Shown here: in pieces, positions 8,833 to 16,386 of the stretch
Position numbering within the stretch: the first letter of the stretch is position 1
How the letters are laid out: the number at the start of each line of letters is the position of its first letter
DNA from: Candidatus Neomicrothrix sp. UBA2983
Lineage (GTDB): Bacteria > Actinomycetota > Acidimicrobiia > Acidimicrobiales > MedAcidi-G1
Assembly (NCBI GenBank): GCA_002346745.1
Contig: DEAL01000005.1
Span: forward strand, 592 to 30,417
Direction of reading: 5' to 3'
Length of the DNA stretch: 29,826 bases
Program-made: the position numbers and the translations under genes
Notes under the pieces: generated by a model
Told to the model about the DNA's origin: nothing
The model's database searches: none
Seen by the model: only the letters and a program-made list of their open reading frames with translations

Positions 8833-10884
8833 CTAGCCGGGGAGCTGGCCGGTGGCGAGGAGGACCTCGAAGGCGGCCTCGTCGAGCACCGGAATGCCGA
8901 GTTCCTCGGCCTTCGCCAGCTTGGAGCCGGCGTTCTCGCCGGCCACCAGCGCCGTCGTCTTCTTCGACACGCTGCCCGGTGAGGTGCCACCGCGGGCGGT
9001 GATGGCGGCCCGGGCGTCGTCGCGGCCCATGCCAGCCAGCGTGCCGGTGACGACCACGGCCATGCCCTCGAGCACCTGGGGCACGTCGTCGCCTGCGGCG
9101 TCGGCGGCCTCGAGGTGGAGTCCGGCGGTCCGGAGCCGCTCGAGCAGGTCGCGGTTGCGCTCCTCGCGCAGCCAGTCGTGGACGCTGGCAGCGATGACCG
9201 GTCCGAGGCCCTCGACGGCCTCGAGGTCCTCGACGGTGGCGGCCAGCAGGCCGTCGAGGTCGCCGAACGAGCGGGCGACCAGGTCGGCGACGGTGGTGCC
9301 GACGTGGGGGATCCGCAGTCCGAACAGCAGGCGTCCCAGCGGCTGGCTGCGTGCCTCGTCGACGGCGGCACCCAGGTTGGCGACCGAGACCTCGCCGAAG
9401 CCCTCGAAGGTGGCGATCCGGTCGTAGTCCAGGGAGAACACGTCGGCCACGTCGGCCAGCAGGCCCTCGGCGACGAACAGGTCGACCCGCTGCTCGCCGA
9501 AGCCCTCGATGTCCATGGCGCCGCGGGAGGCGAAGTGCTCGATGCGGCCCCGGACCTGGCGGGGGCAGGCGTGGTTGGGGCAGAAGGTGGCGGCCTCGCC
9601 CTCGCCGCGGACCAGCCCGGCACCGCACTCGGGGCACTCGGTGGGGAACGCCCAGGGCGGCCGGTCGTCGGGCCGGTCGGCCAGCACGGGGCGGAGCACC
9701 TCGGGGATGACGTCGCCGGCCTTGCGGACCACGACCGTGTCGCCCGGTCGGACGTCCTTGGCGGCCACCTGGTCGGCGTTGTGGAGGGTGGCGGCGGTGA
9801 CGGTGGAGCCGCCGACGAACACCGGCTCGAGCCGGGCGAACGGGGTGGCCTGGCCGCCGGGGCCGATCGAGACCTCGATGTCGAGCAGCGTGGTGGTGCG
9901 TTCCTCGGGCGGCAGCTTGTAGGCGACCGCCCAGCGGGGGGCCCGGGCGGTGAAGCCCAGGTCAGCCTGGAGGGCGAGGTCGTCGACCTTGACGACGACG
10001 CCGTCGATCTCGTAGTCGAGGTCGTGGCGGGCGGCCTCGACGGCCTGGACGTGGTCGAGCACGGCGGCGAAGTCGTCGAAGCGGGCGCTGCGGTCGTTGA
10101 CGGGGAGGTCCAGGCCGTCCAGCCAGGCGAGGGTGTCGAGGTGCGAGGCCAAGTCGGGGCCGCCGACCACCTCCCCCACCTGGTACGCCCAGAAGGACAG
10201 GTCGCGGGTGGCGGTGACGGCGGCGTCCTTCTGGCGCAGCGACCCGGCGGCGGTGTTGCGGGGGTTGACATAGGTCTTCTCGCCGGCGGCCTCCTGGGCC
10301 GCGTTGAGGGAGGCGAAGGCGGCCAGCCCGAGGTAGACCTCGCCGCGCACCTCGAGCACCGGCGGGGCGCCGTCGAGCCGCTCGGGCACGTCGTCGATGG
10401 TGCGCACGTTGGCGGTGACATCCTCGCCGACCCGGCCGTCGCCGCGGGTGGCGGCCTGCACGAGTCGCCCTTCCTCGTAGCGCAACGACACGGCGAGGCC
10501 GTCGAACTTGAGCTCGCAGGCCCAGTTGGGTGCCGGGGCGGCCTCTTCGTCGCCGGTGCCGAGGCGGCGCAGGACCCGCTCGGACCAGGCGGTGAGCTCG
10601 TCGAGGTCGAAGGCGTTGTCGAGCGAGAACATGCGGACCCGATGCTCGACCTCGGCGAAGGTGGCCCGGCCGGCGGCGCCGACCCGCTGCGTGGGCGAGT
10701 CGGGGGTGACGAGGTGGGGGTGCTCGGCCTCGAGATGGCGGAGTTCGACGAGGAGGGCGTCGTACTCGGCGTCGGGGATCTCGGGGTCGTCGAGGGCGTG
10801 GTAGCGCTCGTCGTGGTACCGGATCAGCGAGCGGAGTTCCTCGACCCGTGCCCCTGCCCGTCCGCTGTCAGGATCGCCGGCCAC
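8833..10884 (-). CDS. ligA: NAD-dependent DNA ligase
   Basis: LigA seals nicks in replication and repair, using NAD+ as cofactor. The 683-residue protein has every expected part: the N-terminal Ia region with RYHDERYHALDDPEIPDAEYD, which binds NMN; the adenylation domain with the lysine motif ELKFDG (K126); an OB fold (about 330-405); a four-cysteine zinc finger (C417, C420, C435, C440); tandem helix-hairpin-helix motifs (about 445-590); and a C-terminal BRCT domain (about 603-683). The GTG at 10884 lies 6 bases after TAGACT. It is monocistronic by appearance: divergent from the membrane protein at 10950 and convergent with the small gene at 8403. Its stop is part of a CTAG. Confidence 0.98.
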   Translation of the reverse strand: MAGDPDSGRAGARVEELRSLIRYHDERYHALDDPEIPDAEYDALLVELRHLEAEHPHLVTPDSPTQRVGAAGRATFAEVEHRVRMFSLDNAFDLDELTAWSERVLRRLGTGDEEAAPAPNWACELKFDGLAVSLRYEEGRLVQAATRGDGRVGEDVTANVRTIDDVPERLDGAPPVLEVRGEVYLGLAAFASLNAAQEAAGEKTYVNPRNTAAGSLRQKDAAVTATRDLSFWAYQVGEVVGGPDLASHLDTLAWLDGLDLPVNDRSARFDDFAAVLDHVQAVEAARHDLDYEIDGVVVKVDDLALQADLGFTARAPRWAVAYKLPPEERTTTLLDIEVSIGPGGQATPFARLEPVFVGGSTVTAATLHNADQVAAKDVRPGDTVVVRKAGDVIPEVLRPVLADRPDDRPPWAFPTECPECGAGLVRGEGEAATFCPNHACPRQVRGRIEHFASRGAMDIEGFGEQRVDLFVAEGLLADVADVFSLDYDRIATFEGFGEVSVANLGAAVDEARSQPLGRLLFGLRIPHVGTTVADLVARSFGDLDGLLAATVEDLEAVEGLGPVIAASVHDWLREERNRDLLERLRTAGLHLEAADAAGDDVPQVLEGMAVVVTGTLAGMGRDDARAAITARGGTSPGSVSKKTTALVAGENAGSKLAKAEELGIPVLDEAAFEVLLATGQLPG

Positions 10885-10890
10885 CCGTCG

Positions 10891-10896
10891 AGTCTA
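10891..10896 (-). promoter_or_regulatory. -10 hexamer of ligA (leaderless)
   Basis: TAGACT, a 6-base spacer, then the GTG at 10884. Confidence 0.65.
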
Positions 10897-10937
10897 CCGG
10901 TGGCCCCGCAACCGCCGGGAGCGGCGCACGGCCGCCG

Positions 10938-10943
10938 TAGCGT
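10938..10943 (+). promoter_or_regulatory. -10 hexamer of the gene at 10950 (leaderless)
   Basis: TAGCGT, a 6-base spacer, then the GTG at 10950. Confidence 0.62.
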
Positions 10944-10949
10944 GTCGCC

Positions 10950-11825
10950 GTGGCCCGTGATCCGATCCCCGTGTGGGCGCTGCGCGCCGTGTGGCTGGTG
11001 CAGCCCGTGGTGCTCGGGCCGGTTCTGGCCGACGGGCTGCACGACCTCGAGGGCCGCACGTTCCTGTCGGTGGCGCTGTGGGCGCTGTGGGGCCTGGGCC
11101 TGCTGGCGGCGCTGGTGCCCCGGCCGGTGACGTTGACGGCCCTGCGCATCGGCGGCCCGGCGGCCGCAGCGCTGGCGGTGTGGGCGGCGACCGCCGTCGA
11201 GGACACGGCCCTCGCCGTGGCGGGCCTGGTCGGCGGCTTCGTGCTGGCGGTGCTGTGCCTGTGGCCGGCGGTCGGCGACGCCTGCGTGGACGGCGCCTCC
11301 TACGGCGACGAGCAGCGATTCCTGCTGCGGGCCCCCGGCCCGGTGGTGCTGGCCCTCGGGCCGCTGGCGTGGGCGCTGGCGGTGGCCGGCGTGGTCGCCG
11401 GCCCCGTGCTGCTGGCGTCGGGCGACACGGCGGTCGGCGTGGCCGCCTGCGTGGCGGGCCTGCCGGTGGCCGCGGCGACGGTGCGGGCGCTCCACCACCT
11501 GCACCGGCGCTGGGTGGTGCTGGTGCCCGCCGGGTTCGTGCTCCACGACCACCTGGCCCTGGCCGACCCGACGCTGCTGCCGCGGGCGTCGCTGGCGTCG
11601 GTCGGACCGGCCCCCGCCGGCTCCGAGGCCCTCGACCTCACCCAGGCGGCCCGCGGCCTTGCGCTGCAGGTGCGCTGCCGGGAGCCCCACGATCTGCGGC
11701 CGGCCAGCCGCGACGCCGCCGAGGTGGTGGTCACCGAGGCGTTCCTGTGCGCCCCCGCCCGCCCCGACGCCGTCCTCGCCGAGGCGAGGCGCCGCCGACT
11801 CCCGGGGACCGCCGGTTCCGACTAG
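10950..11825 (+). CDS. Integral membrane protein, function unknown
   Basis: A 291-residue protein I cannot assign to a named family. Hydrophobic segments cover about residues 10-215: near 14-27, 39-57, 68-82, 86-105, 129-152 and 158-177, suggesting five or six membrane helices. A more polar C-terminal domain of ~100 residues (from about VLHDHLALADPTLL) follows and ends in a basic stretch. The pattern VVLVPAGFVLHDHLALADPTLL at the membrane exit looks structured, as if a small soluble domain begins there. The start is fixed by TAGCGT 6 bases before GTG. Its stop shares a CTAG with the stop of mnmA. Its place between ligA and mnmA suggests a conserved neighbour but gives no function. Confidence 0.75.
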   Translation: MARDPIPVWALRAVWLVQPVVLGPVLADGLHDLEGRTFLSVALWALWGLGLLAALVPRPVTLTALRIGGPAAAALAVWAATAVEDTALAVAGLVGGFVLAVLCLWPAVGDACVDGASYGDEQRFLLRAPGPVVLALGPLAWALAVAGVVAGPVLLASGDTAVGVAACVAGLPVAAATVRALHHLHRRWVVLVPAGFVLHDHLALADPTLLPRASLASVGPAPAGSEALDLTQAARGLALQVRCREPHDLRPASRDAAEVVVTEAFLCAPARPDAVLAEARRRRLPGTAGSD

Positions 11826-12856
11826 CAGGCGGTGGCGCCGCCGAGGACCTGGTCGCCGTCGTAGAACACGACGCTCTGACCGGGGGCGACCCGGCGGTGC
11901 GGGGCGGCCCAGCGGACCTCGTCGGCGACCAGCTCCGCCTCGTCGGCGGGGCCGTGGGCGCTGGCCTGGACGAGCACCGGGCCGGACACCGGGTCGTCGG
12001 CCCACGTAAAACCCTCGACCGGGGTGGCGTCGACCAGCAGGTCGCCGGCGGGGCCGACGGTGACCGTCGCCGCGGGCACGTCCACGGCCACGGCGTAGCG
12101 GGGCGCCGCGGCGCCGGCCAGCTCCATGCCCTTGCGCTGGCCAACGGTCACCAGCTCGACGGCGTCGACCCGCCCCACCTCGGCGCCCGAGGCGTCGACG
12201 ACCCGGCCGGGCGTGAGCGGGATGCGCCGGGAGAGGAAGTCGCCGCGTCCGTGTTCACGGGTGATGAAGCAGACGTCCTGGCTGTCGGGCTTGGCGGCGG
12301 TGCGCAGGCCCAGGTCGGCGGCCCGCCGGCGCACCTCGTCCTTGGTGAGGTCGCCGATCGGCAGCTCCAGGCCGGCCAGCTGGTCCTGTCCGAGCATGTG
12401 GAGGACGTACGACTGGTCCTTGGCCGGGTCGGCGGGCCGGGCGATGCGGCGGGTGCCGTCGGGCCGCACGGCCACCCTGGCATGGTGGCCGGTGGCCAGC
12501 CGGTCGAACCCGAGCGCCCGGGCCCGGTGCAGCAGCCGGTCGAACTTGACATGCCGGTTGCACTCGATGCACGGGTTGGGGGTGCGGCCGGCGGCGTGGG
12601 CGGCCACGTAGGGCTCGACGACGTGGCGGTCGAAGTCGTCGCCCAGGTTGAACACGTGGTGCTCGATGCCGAGGGCGTCGCAGACCCGGCGTGCGTCGTC
12701 CACGTCGGAGACGGCACAGCAGCCCGAGTCGGACTCGCCGCCCCAGAGCCGCAGGGTCACGCCGACCACCTCCCGGCCCGCCTCGAGCAGCAGGGCGGCC
12801 GCCACCGACGAGTCGACCCCGCCGGACATGGCGACCATCACGGGCGGGGCGCTCAC
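11822..12856 (-). CDS. mnmA: tRNA-specific 2-thiouridylase
   Basis: MnmA adds sulfur to U34 of Lys, Glu and Gln tRNAs, using persulfide sulfur that originates from a cysteine desulfurase. The protein has 344 residues. It carries the PP-loop SGGVDSS (11-17), the nucleophile motif NPCIECN (C99) and the persulfide cysteine in SQDVCFI (C196). The 97-residue spacing equals that of C102 and C199 in E. coli MnmA. The GTG start overlaps the stop of the upstream cysteine desulfurase gene in a GTGA, so sulfur donor and acceptor enzymes are co-translated. Its stop shares CTAG with the convergent membrane protein gene, leaving no intergenic space for a terminator. Confidence 0.96.
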   Translation of the reverse strand: MSAPPVMVAMSGGVDSSVAAALLLEAGREVVGVTLRLWGGESDSGCCAVSDVDDARRVCDALGIEHHVFNLGDDFDRHVVEPYVAAHAAGRTPNPCIECNRHVKFDRLLHRARALGFDRLATGHHARVAVRPDGTRRIARPADPAKDQSYVLHMLGQDQLAGLELPIGDLTKDEVRRRAADLGLRTAAKPDSQDVCFITREHGRGDFLSRRIPLTPGRVVDASGAEVGRVDAVELVTVGQRKGMELAGAAAPRYAVAVDVPAATVTVGPAGDLLVDATPVEGFTWADDPVSGPVLVQASAHGPADEAELVADEVRWAAPHRRVAPGQSVVFYDGDQVLGGATAC

Positions 12857-13989
12857 CGGGCGTGCTCCCGCAGGCGGGCCACGGCCGCCGGGATGGCGGC
12901 GAGGGCATGGTCGACCTCGGCGCCGGTGGTTCCGTGGCCGAGCGACAGGCGCAGCGACCCGACGGCGGCGTCGCGGTCGACGCCCATGGCGGCCAGCACG
13001 TGTGACGGCTCCTGGGCACCGCTGGCGCACGACGAGGCGGCGCTGGCGCTGATGCCGTCGCGCTCGAGCAGGAACAGCAGCGCCTCGCTCTCGATGCCGG
13101 GAACGCAGACGTGGGCCACGCCGGCGGTGCGTGCGACCCCGCCGGGCACGGTGCGGCGGGCGTCGGGCACGGCGGCCAGCAGGCCCGCCTCGAGGCGGTC
13201 GCGCAGCGCCCCGACCCGGGCGGCGGCGGCGTCCCGGTCGGTGGCGACCAGCCGGGCCGCCACGCCGAGGCCGACAATAGCGGGCACGTTCTGGGTGCCG
13301 CTGCGGCGCTCCCGTTCCTGACCGCCGCCGCGCAGCACCGGGGCGACGGTGGCGCCGTCGCGCAGCACGAGGGCGCCCGCCCCCTTGGGGCCGCCGAACT
13401 TGTGACCGGTGAGGCTCACGAGGTGCGCCCCCTCGGTGGCGGCGGCGAGGTCCAGCCAGGCGGTGGCCTGCACGGCGTCGGTGTGGACGGCGGCGTCGGG
13501 GGCGTGCTCGACGACGAGGGCGGCCACGGCGGGCACGTCGTTGACCACGCCGGTCTCGTTGTTGGCGGCTATGACCGACACGAGGCGTACGTCGGCGACG
13601 GCGTCGAGCGTGGCGGCGAGGGCGTCGGCGTCGATGCGGCCGCCGGCGTCGGTGGGCACGACGACGCCGCCCGAGAGTCGCACCGGGTCGAGCACCGCCG
13701 GGTGCTCGGTGGCGCCGCACACGGCCACGCCGCCCCGGGCGCCGAGGACGCCGTCCACGGCCAGGTTGTCGGCCTCGGTGCCGCCGCTGGTGAACACGAC
13801 GTCGCCGGGGTCGGCGCCGACGAGGGCGGCCACGGCGTCGCGGGCGTCGTCGAGGGCCCGACGGGCCTCGCGGGCCAGCCGGTGGGCGCCCGACGGGTTG
13901 CCGGGGTGCTCGGCCAGCCAGGGCAGCATCGCCTCGACCACCTCGGGCCGGGCGGGCGTGCTGGCGGCATGGTCCAGGTAGGCCTCCAC
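12853..13989 (-). CDS. iscS: Cysteine desulfurase (IscS/NifS family)
   Basis: A PLP enzyme that converts cysteine to alanine and an enzyme persulfide, feeding tRNA thiolation and Fe-S assembly. With the start at 13989 it has 378 residues. Key residues are ATEHPAV (H96), the PLP lysine in GHKFGGPKG (K197) and the active-site cysteine in SASSCASGAQEPSHVL (C321). An in-frame GTG nine bases upstream (13998) overlaps the TAGCGT hexamer (13997-14002), whereas the GTG at 13989 is exactly 7 bases after it. The later GTG also gives a family-like N-terminus, VEAYLDHAAST. The gene is coupled to mnmA by a GTGA overlap, which fits a dedicated sulfur relay to tRNA. Confidence 0.94.
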   Translation of the reverse strand: MEAYLDHAASTPARPEVVEAMLPWLAEHPGNPSGAHRLAREARRALDDARDAVAALVGADPGDVVFTSGGTEADNLAVDGVLGARGGVAVCGATEHPAVLDPVRLSGGVVVPTDAGGRIDADALAATLDAVADVRLVSVIAANNETGVVNDVPAVAALVVEHAPDAAVHTDAVQATAWLDLAAATEGAHLVSLTGHKFGGPKGAGALVLRDGATVAPVLRGGGQERERRSGTQNVPAIVGLGVAARLVATDRDAAAARVGALRDRLEAGLLAAVPDARRTVPGGVARTAGVAHVCVPGIESEALLFLLERDGISASAASSCASGAQEPSHVLAAMGVDRDAAVGSLRLSLGHGTTGAEVDHALAAIPAAVARLREHAR

Positions 13990-13996
13990 GGGGATC

Positions 13997-14002
13997 ACGC
14001 TA
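13997..14002 (-). promoter_or_regulatory. -10 hexamer of iscS-mnmA (leaderless)
   Basis: TAGCGT, a 7-base spacer, then the GTG at 13989. It rules out the GTG at 13998, which overlaps the hexamer. Confidence 0.63.
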
Positions 14003-14024
14003 CGGGCAACCGTCGGCGGTGGGC

Positions 14025-14030
14025 CAGACT
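14025..14030 (+). promoter_or_regulatory. -10 hexamer of the methyltransferase gene (leaderless, variant)
   Basis: CAGACT, a 6-base spacer, then the ATG at 14037. It lacks the first T but keeps the A at position 2 and the final T. Confidence 0.5.
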
Positions 14031-14036
14031 ACGGAC

Positions 14037-14798
14037 ATGGATGACTACGGACCCGAGACCTACGGCGAGACGTACGCCGACGTCTACGACGACTGGTACG
14101 GCGAGGGTGGCCGGATGGCCATCAGCCAGGTCGGTGCGCCCGACGTGGTCGCCGACGGAATTGCCGGCCTGGCCGACGGTGGCCCGGTGCTCGAGTTGGG
14201 CGTGGGCACGGGGCGGCTGGCGCTGCCGCTGGCCGACCGGGGCCTGGCCGTCACCGGCCTCGACGCCTCGCCGGCCATGCTCGAGCTCCTGCGGGCCAAG
14301 CCCGGAGCCGACCGGCTCACCGTCGTCGAGGGCGACATGGCCGACCCGCTGCCCGACGCGGCCGACGGGTCGTTCGCCGTCGTGCTGGTGGGCTTCAACA
14401 CGTTCTTCAACCTGACCACGGCCGAGTCACAGGCCTCCTGCGTCACCGCAGTTGCGCGCCTGCTACGCCCAGGCGGGCGCTTCGTGGTCGAGGCGTTCGT
14501 GCCGGCCCCCGAGGCCCACGACGGCATGTCGGTCCGCGCCATCGAGGTGGACCGGGTGCTGCTCGACGTGGCCACCATCGACCCCGACACGCAGCTCATC
14601 ACCGGTCAGCGCATCGAGATCAGCGAGGCCGGCAATCGGCTGTTCCCCTATCTGCTGCGCTACGCCACCCCGGCGCAGTTCGACGACCTGGCGGCCGGTG
14701 CCGGCCTCGCCCTCGAGTACCGCTGGGCCGACTGGTCGGGCACGGCGTTCGACGAGACGTCGGCCTCGCACGTGTCGGCCTGGCGGAAGCCAGGCTGA
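14037..14798 (+). CDS. Class I SAM-dependent methyltransferase
   Basis: A 253-residue cytosolic methyltransferase of the Methyltransf_25/11 type. Motif I is VLELGVGTG (51-59), the acidic SAM ribose ligand is D76 in TGLDAS, and VEGDMADPLP (about 97-106) and LLRPGGRFVVE match later motifs. The N-terminus (ETYADVYDDWYGEGG) has the YxxxYDxWY pattern common in this group. ATG 14037 was preferred over an upstream in-frame GTG (14019) because it sits 6 bases after CAGACT and gives a cleaner N-terminus. The substrate is unknown and the neighbours give no hint: it is divergent from the iscS operon and convergent with the DsbA-like gene. Confidence 0.85.
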   Translation: MDDYGPETYGETYADVYDDWYGEGGRMAISQVGAPDVVADGIAGLADGGPVLELGVGTGRLALPLADRGLAVTGLDASPAMLELLRAKPGADRLTVVEGDMADPLPDAADGSFAVVLVGFNTFFNLTTAESQASCVTAVARLLRPGGRFVVEAFVPAPEAHDGMSVRAIEVDRVLLDVATIDPDTQLITGQRIEISEAGNRLFPYLLRYATPAQFDDLAAGAGLALEYRWADWSGTAFDETSASHVSAWRKPG

Positions 14799-14820
14799 CG
14801 CCCCGGTGGACGCGGGCTGC

Positions 14821-15507
14821 TCAGTCGGGGCGGCCCGTCAGGATCGGCAGGTCCAACTGTGGCCGGTTGGTGCGCTTGAGCTCGGAGAACGACGGGTTCG
14901 ACACCAGGGCCAGCACCGTGTCGTAGAGGTCGAGGCACTCGTCGTCGGTGGCAGGGACCTCGGAGATCACCGGCCCGAAGATGGACGGCCCGTCGGGGGG
15001 CCCGAACGTGAGGATCGGGGTGCCGACGTCGGGTCCGGTGCGGCCGATGGCCTCCTCGGTCTCGGCGCGCAGTTCGTCGTCCCACGAGCGGTCGGTGGCC
15101 GCCCCGGCGTGGACCGGATCCAGCCCGGCGGCCTCCAGCACGCCGGCCAGGTGCCCGTCGGTGGCGACGTGCGCCCGGGGGTCGGTTCCCGGCTCGGGCA
15201 CGACGTGCCAGATGGAGCGGCCCAGCGCCTCGTAGAGCGCGTCGAGCGCACCCGGACCCTCGGCGGCGCGCACGCTGGCCGCCACCCGCAGCATCCGCCG
15301 GCCCTTGTCGTGCCCCTCCCGGTGGCCCTCGGGGAACTCGGCGTCGTAGTCGCGGGCCTCGTTGAGGATCGACAGCGTGATGAGCCTCCACTCAACGGTG
15401 AGCCCCCTCAGGTCGACCACCCGGCGGACCCAGCGGGAGGTCTGCCAGGCGAACGGACAGATGGGGTCCCAGAAGAACTCGAGGTCGGCGCGCGCGGGCT
15501 CAGCCAT
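14821..15507 (-). CDS. DsbA-fold oxidoreductase, Rv2466c-like, with a single active-site Cys
   Basis: A 228-residue thioredoxin/DsbA-fold protein. The N-terminus (FFWDPICPFAWQTSRWV, then SILNE) resembles the actinobacterial mycothiol-dependent reductase group typified by M. tuberculosis Rv2466c, which has CPWC there. Here the motif is CPFA: C17 is kept but the second cysteine is Ala20. The helical insertion (about 55-135) and the VGTPILTFGPPDGPSIFGPVI region, with its cis-Pro loop and a family-like GP motif, are present. A one-cysteine site suggests a monothiol mechanism, for example with mycothiol, rather than dithiol exchange. ATG 15507 lies 6 bases after TAGGGT. It is divergent from the AIM24 gene through an overlapping promoter. 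Confidence 0.83.
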   Translation of the reverse strand: MAEPARADLEFFWDPICPFAWQTSRWVRRVVDLRGLTVEWRLITLSILNEARDYDAEFPEGHREGHDKGRRMLRVAASVRAAEGPGALDALYEALGRSIWHVVPEPGTDPRAHVATDGHLAGVLEAAGLDPVHAGAATDRSWDDELRAETEEAIGRTGPDVGTPILTFGPPDGPSIFGPVISEVPATDDECLDLYDTVLALVSNPSFSELKRTNRPQLDLPILTGRPD

Positions 15508-15513
15508 CGCCAG

Positions 15514-15519
15514 ACCCTA
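15514..15519 (-). promoter_or_regulatory. -10 hexamer of the DsbA-like gene (leaderless), overlapping a divergent -10
   Basis: TAGGGT, a 6-base spacer, then the ATG at 15507. Its TA base pairs (15518-15519) are also the TA of the opposite-strand hexamer at 15518-15523. Confidence 0.62.
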
Positions 15520-15523
15520 CGAT
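15518..15523 (+). promoter_or_regulatory. Candidate -10 hexamer of the AIM24 gene (leadered)
   Basis: TACGAT. A transcript starting about 7 bases later would have a leader of about 38 bases before the ATG at 15568, enough for the SD site at 15555-15560. Confidence 0.5.
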
Positions 15524-15554
15524 CCCCGCCCGAGACCACCGGGATCGGGAGCAC

Positions 15555-15560
15555 GGGGAG
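15555..15560 (+). promoter_or_regulatory. Shine-Dalgarno site of the AIM24 gene
   Basis: GGGGAG with a 7-base spacer before the ATG at 15568. It marks this gene as led, unlike its divergent neighbour. Confidence 0.65.
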
Positions 15561-15567
15561 CACCACC

Positions 15568-16353
15568 ATGGCCATCTGCCACGAGGTCGACTACGAGGTG
15601 AAGGGCAACGACCTGCAGTTCGTCGAGATCGGGTTGGACCCCGGCGAGACCGTCGTCGCCGAGGCCGGCGCCATGATGTTCCTCGAGGAGGGCATCGCCT
15701 TCGAGACCAAGATGGGCGACGGGTCCGACCCCGACGCCGGCATGTTCAAGAAGCTCAAGTCGGCCGCCGGGCGGGCGATCTCCCAGGAGTCCGTGTTCCT
15801 CACGCACTTCACCAACCAGGGCGGCGGCCGCAAAGTGGCGGCGTTCGGGTCGGACACGCCCGGCAAGATCGTCCCGCTCGACATGGCGCAGTTCGGCGGC
15901 TCGATCCTCGCCCAGAAGGACGCCTTTCTCGCCGCCGCTTTCGGCACGAAGCTGAGCGTCGCCTTCAACCGCAAGTTGGGGTCGGGGTTCTTCGGCGGGG
16001 AGGGGTTCATCCTGCAGCGCCTCGAGGGCGACGGCATGGCGTTCCTCAACGCCGGTGGCACCATCGTCGAGAAGCACCTGGCCGGCGAGACGCTGCGCGT
16101 CGACACGGGCTGCCTGGTGGCGTTCGAGGACGGCGTCGACTACTCGATCGAGCGGGCCGGCAACCTCAAGTCGATGGTCTTCGGCGGCGAGGGCCTGTTC
16201 CTCGCCACCCTGAACGGCACCGGACGGGTGTGGCTGCAGTCGCTGCCGTTCTCCCGCCTCGCCGACCGGATCATCCAGCACGCCCCGGTGGCCGGCGGCA
16301 CCTCCAAGGGCGAGGGCTCCGTCCTCGGCGGCCTCGGCCGACTCCTGGACTAG
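15568..16353 (+). CDS. AIM24/TIGR00266 family protein
   Basis: A 261-residue protein of the AIM24 (DUF124, TIGR00266) family, which folds as a beta-rich trimeric barrel. Family features include the N-terminal LQFVEIGLDPGETVVAEAGAMMFLEEGI segment, the glycine-rich middle (LGSGFFGGEGFILQRLEGDG, AFLNAGGTIVEKHL) and the C-terminal GGEGLFLATLNGTGRVWLQSLPFSRLADRI, all strongly conserved as I recall them. The biochemical role in bacteria is unknown; yeast Aim24 is a mitochondrial inner-membrane organising protein. It has no signal peptide or membrane helix. It is one of only two divergently transcribed genes here with an apparent leader and SD. The stop TAG is within one of the rare CTAG sites. Confidence 0.9.
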   Translation: MAICHEVDYEVKGNDLQFVEIGLDPGETVVAEAGAMMFLEEGIAFETKMGDGSDPDAGMFKKLKSAAGRAISQESVFLTHFTNQGGGRKVAAFGSDTPGKIVPLDMAQFGGSILAQKDAFLAAAFGTKLSVAFNRKLGSGFFGGEGFILQRLEGDGMAFLNAGGTIVEKHLAGETLRVDTGCLVAFEDGVDYSIERAGNLKSMVFGGEGLFLATLNGTGRVWLQSLPFSRLADRIIQHAPVAGGTSKGEGSVLGGLGRLLD

Positions 16354-16386
16354 GGCGCCGGGCGGAGCAGCCCGCCACGCGTTGGA

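Noticed and set aside
9115..13321. Long plus-strand frames opposite ligA, mnmA and iscS
   Set aside because: Shadow frames produced by high GC; the real genes on the other strand are complete and family-length.
16354..16386. Hairpin (CGGGC/GCCCG) between the AIM24 and rhomboid genes as a terminator
   Set aside because: Only a 5-bp stem, alternative pairings exist and there is no T-tract.
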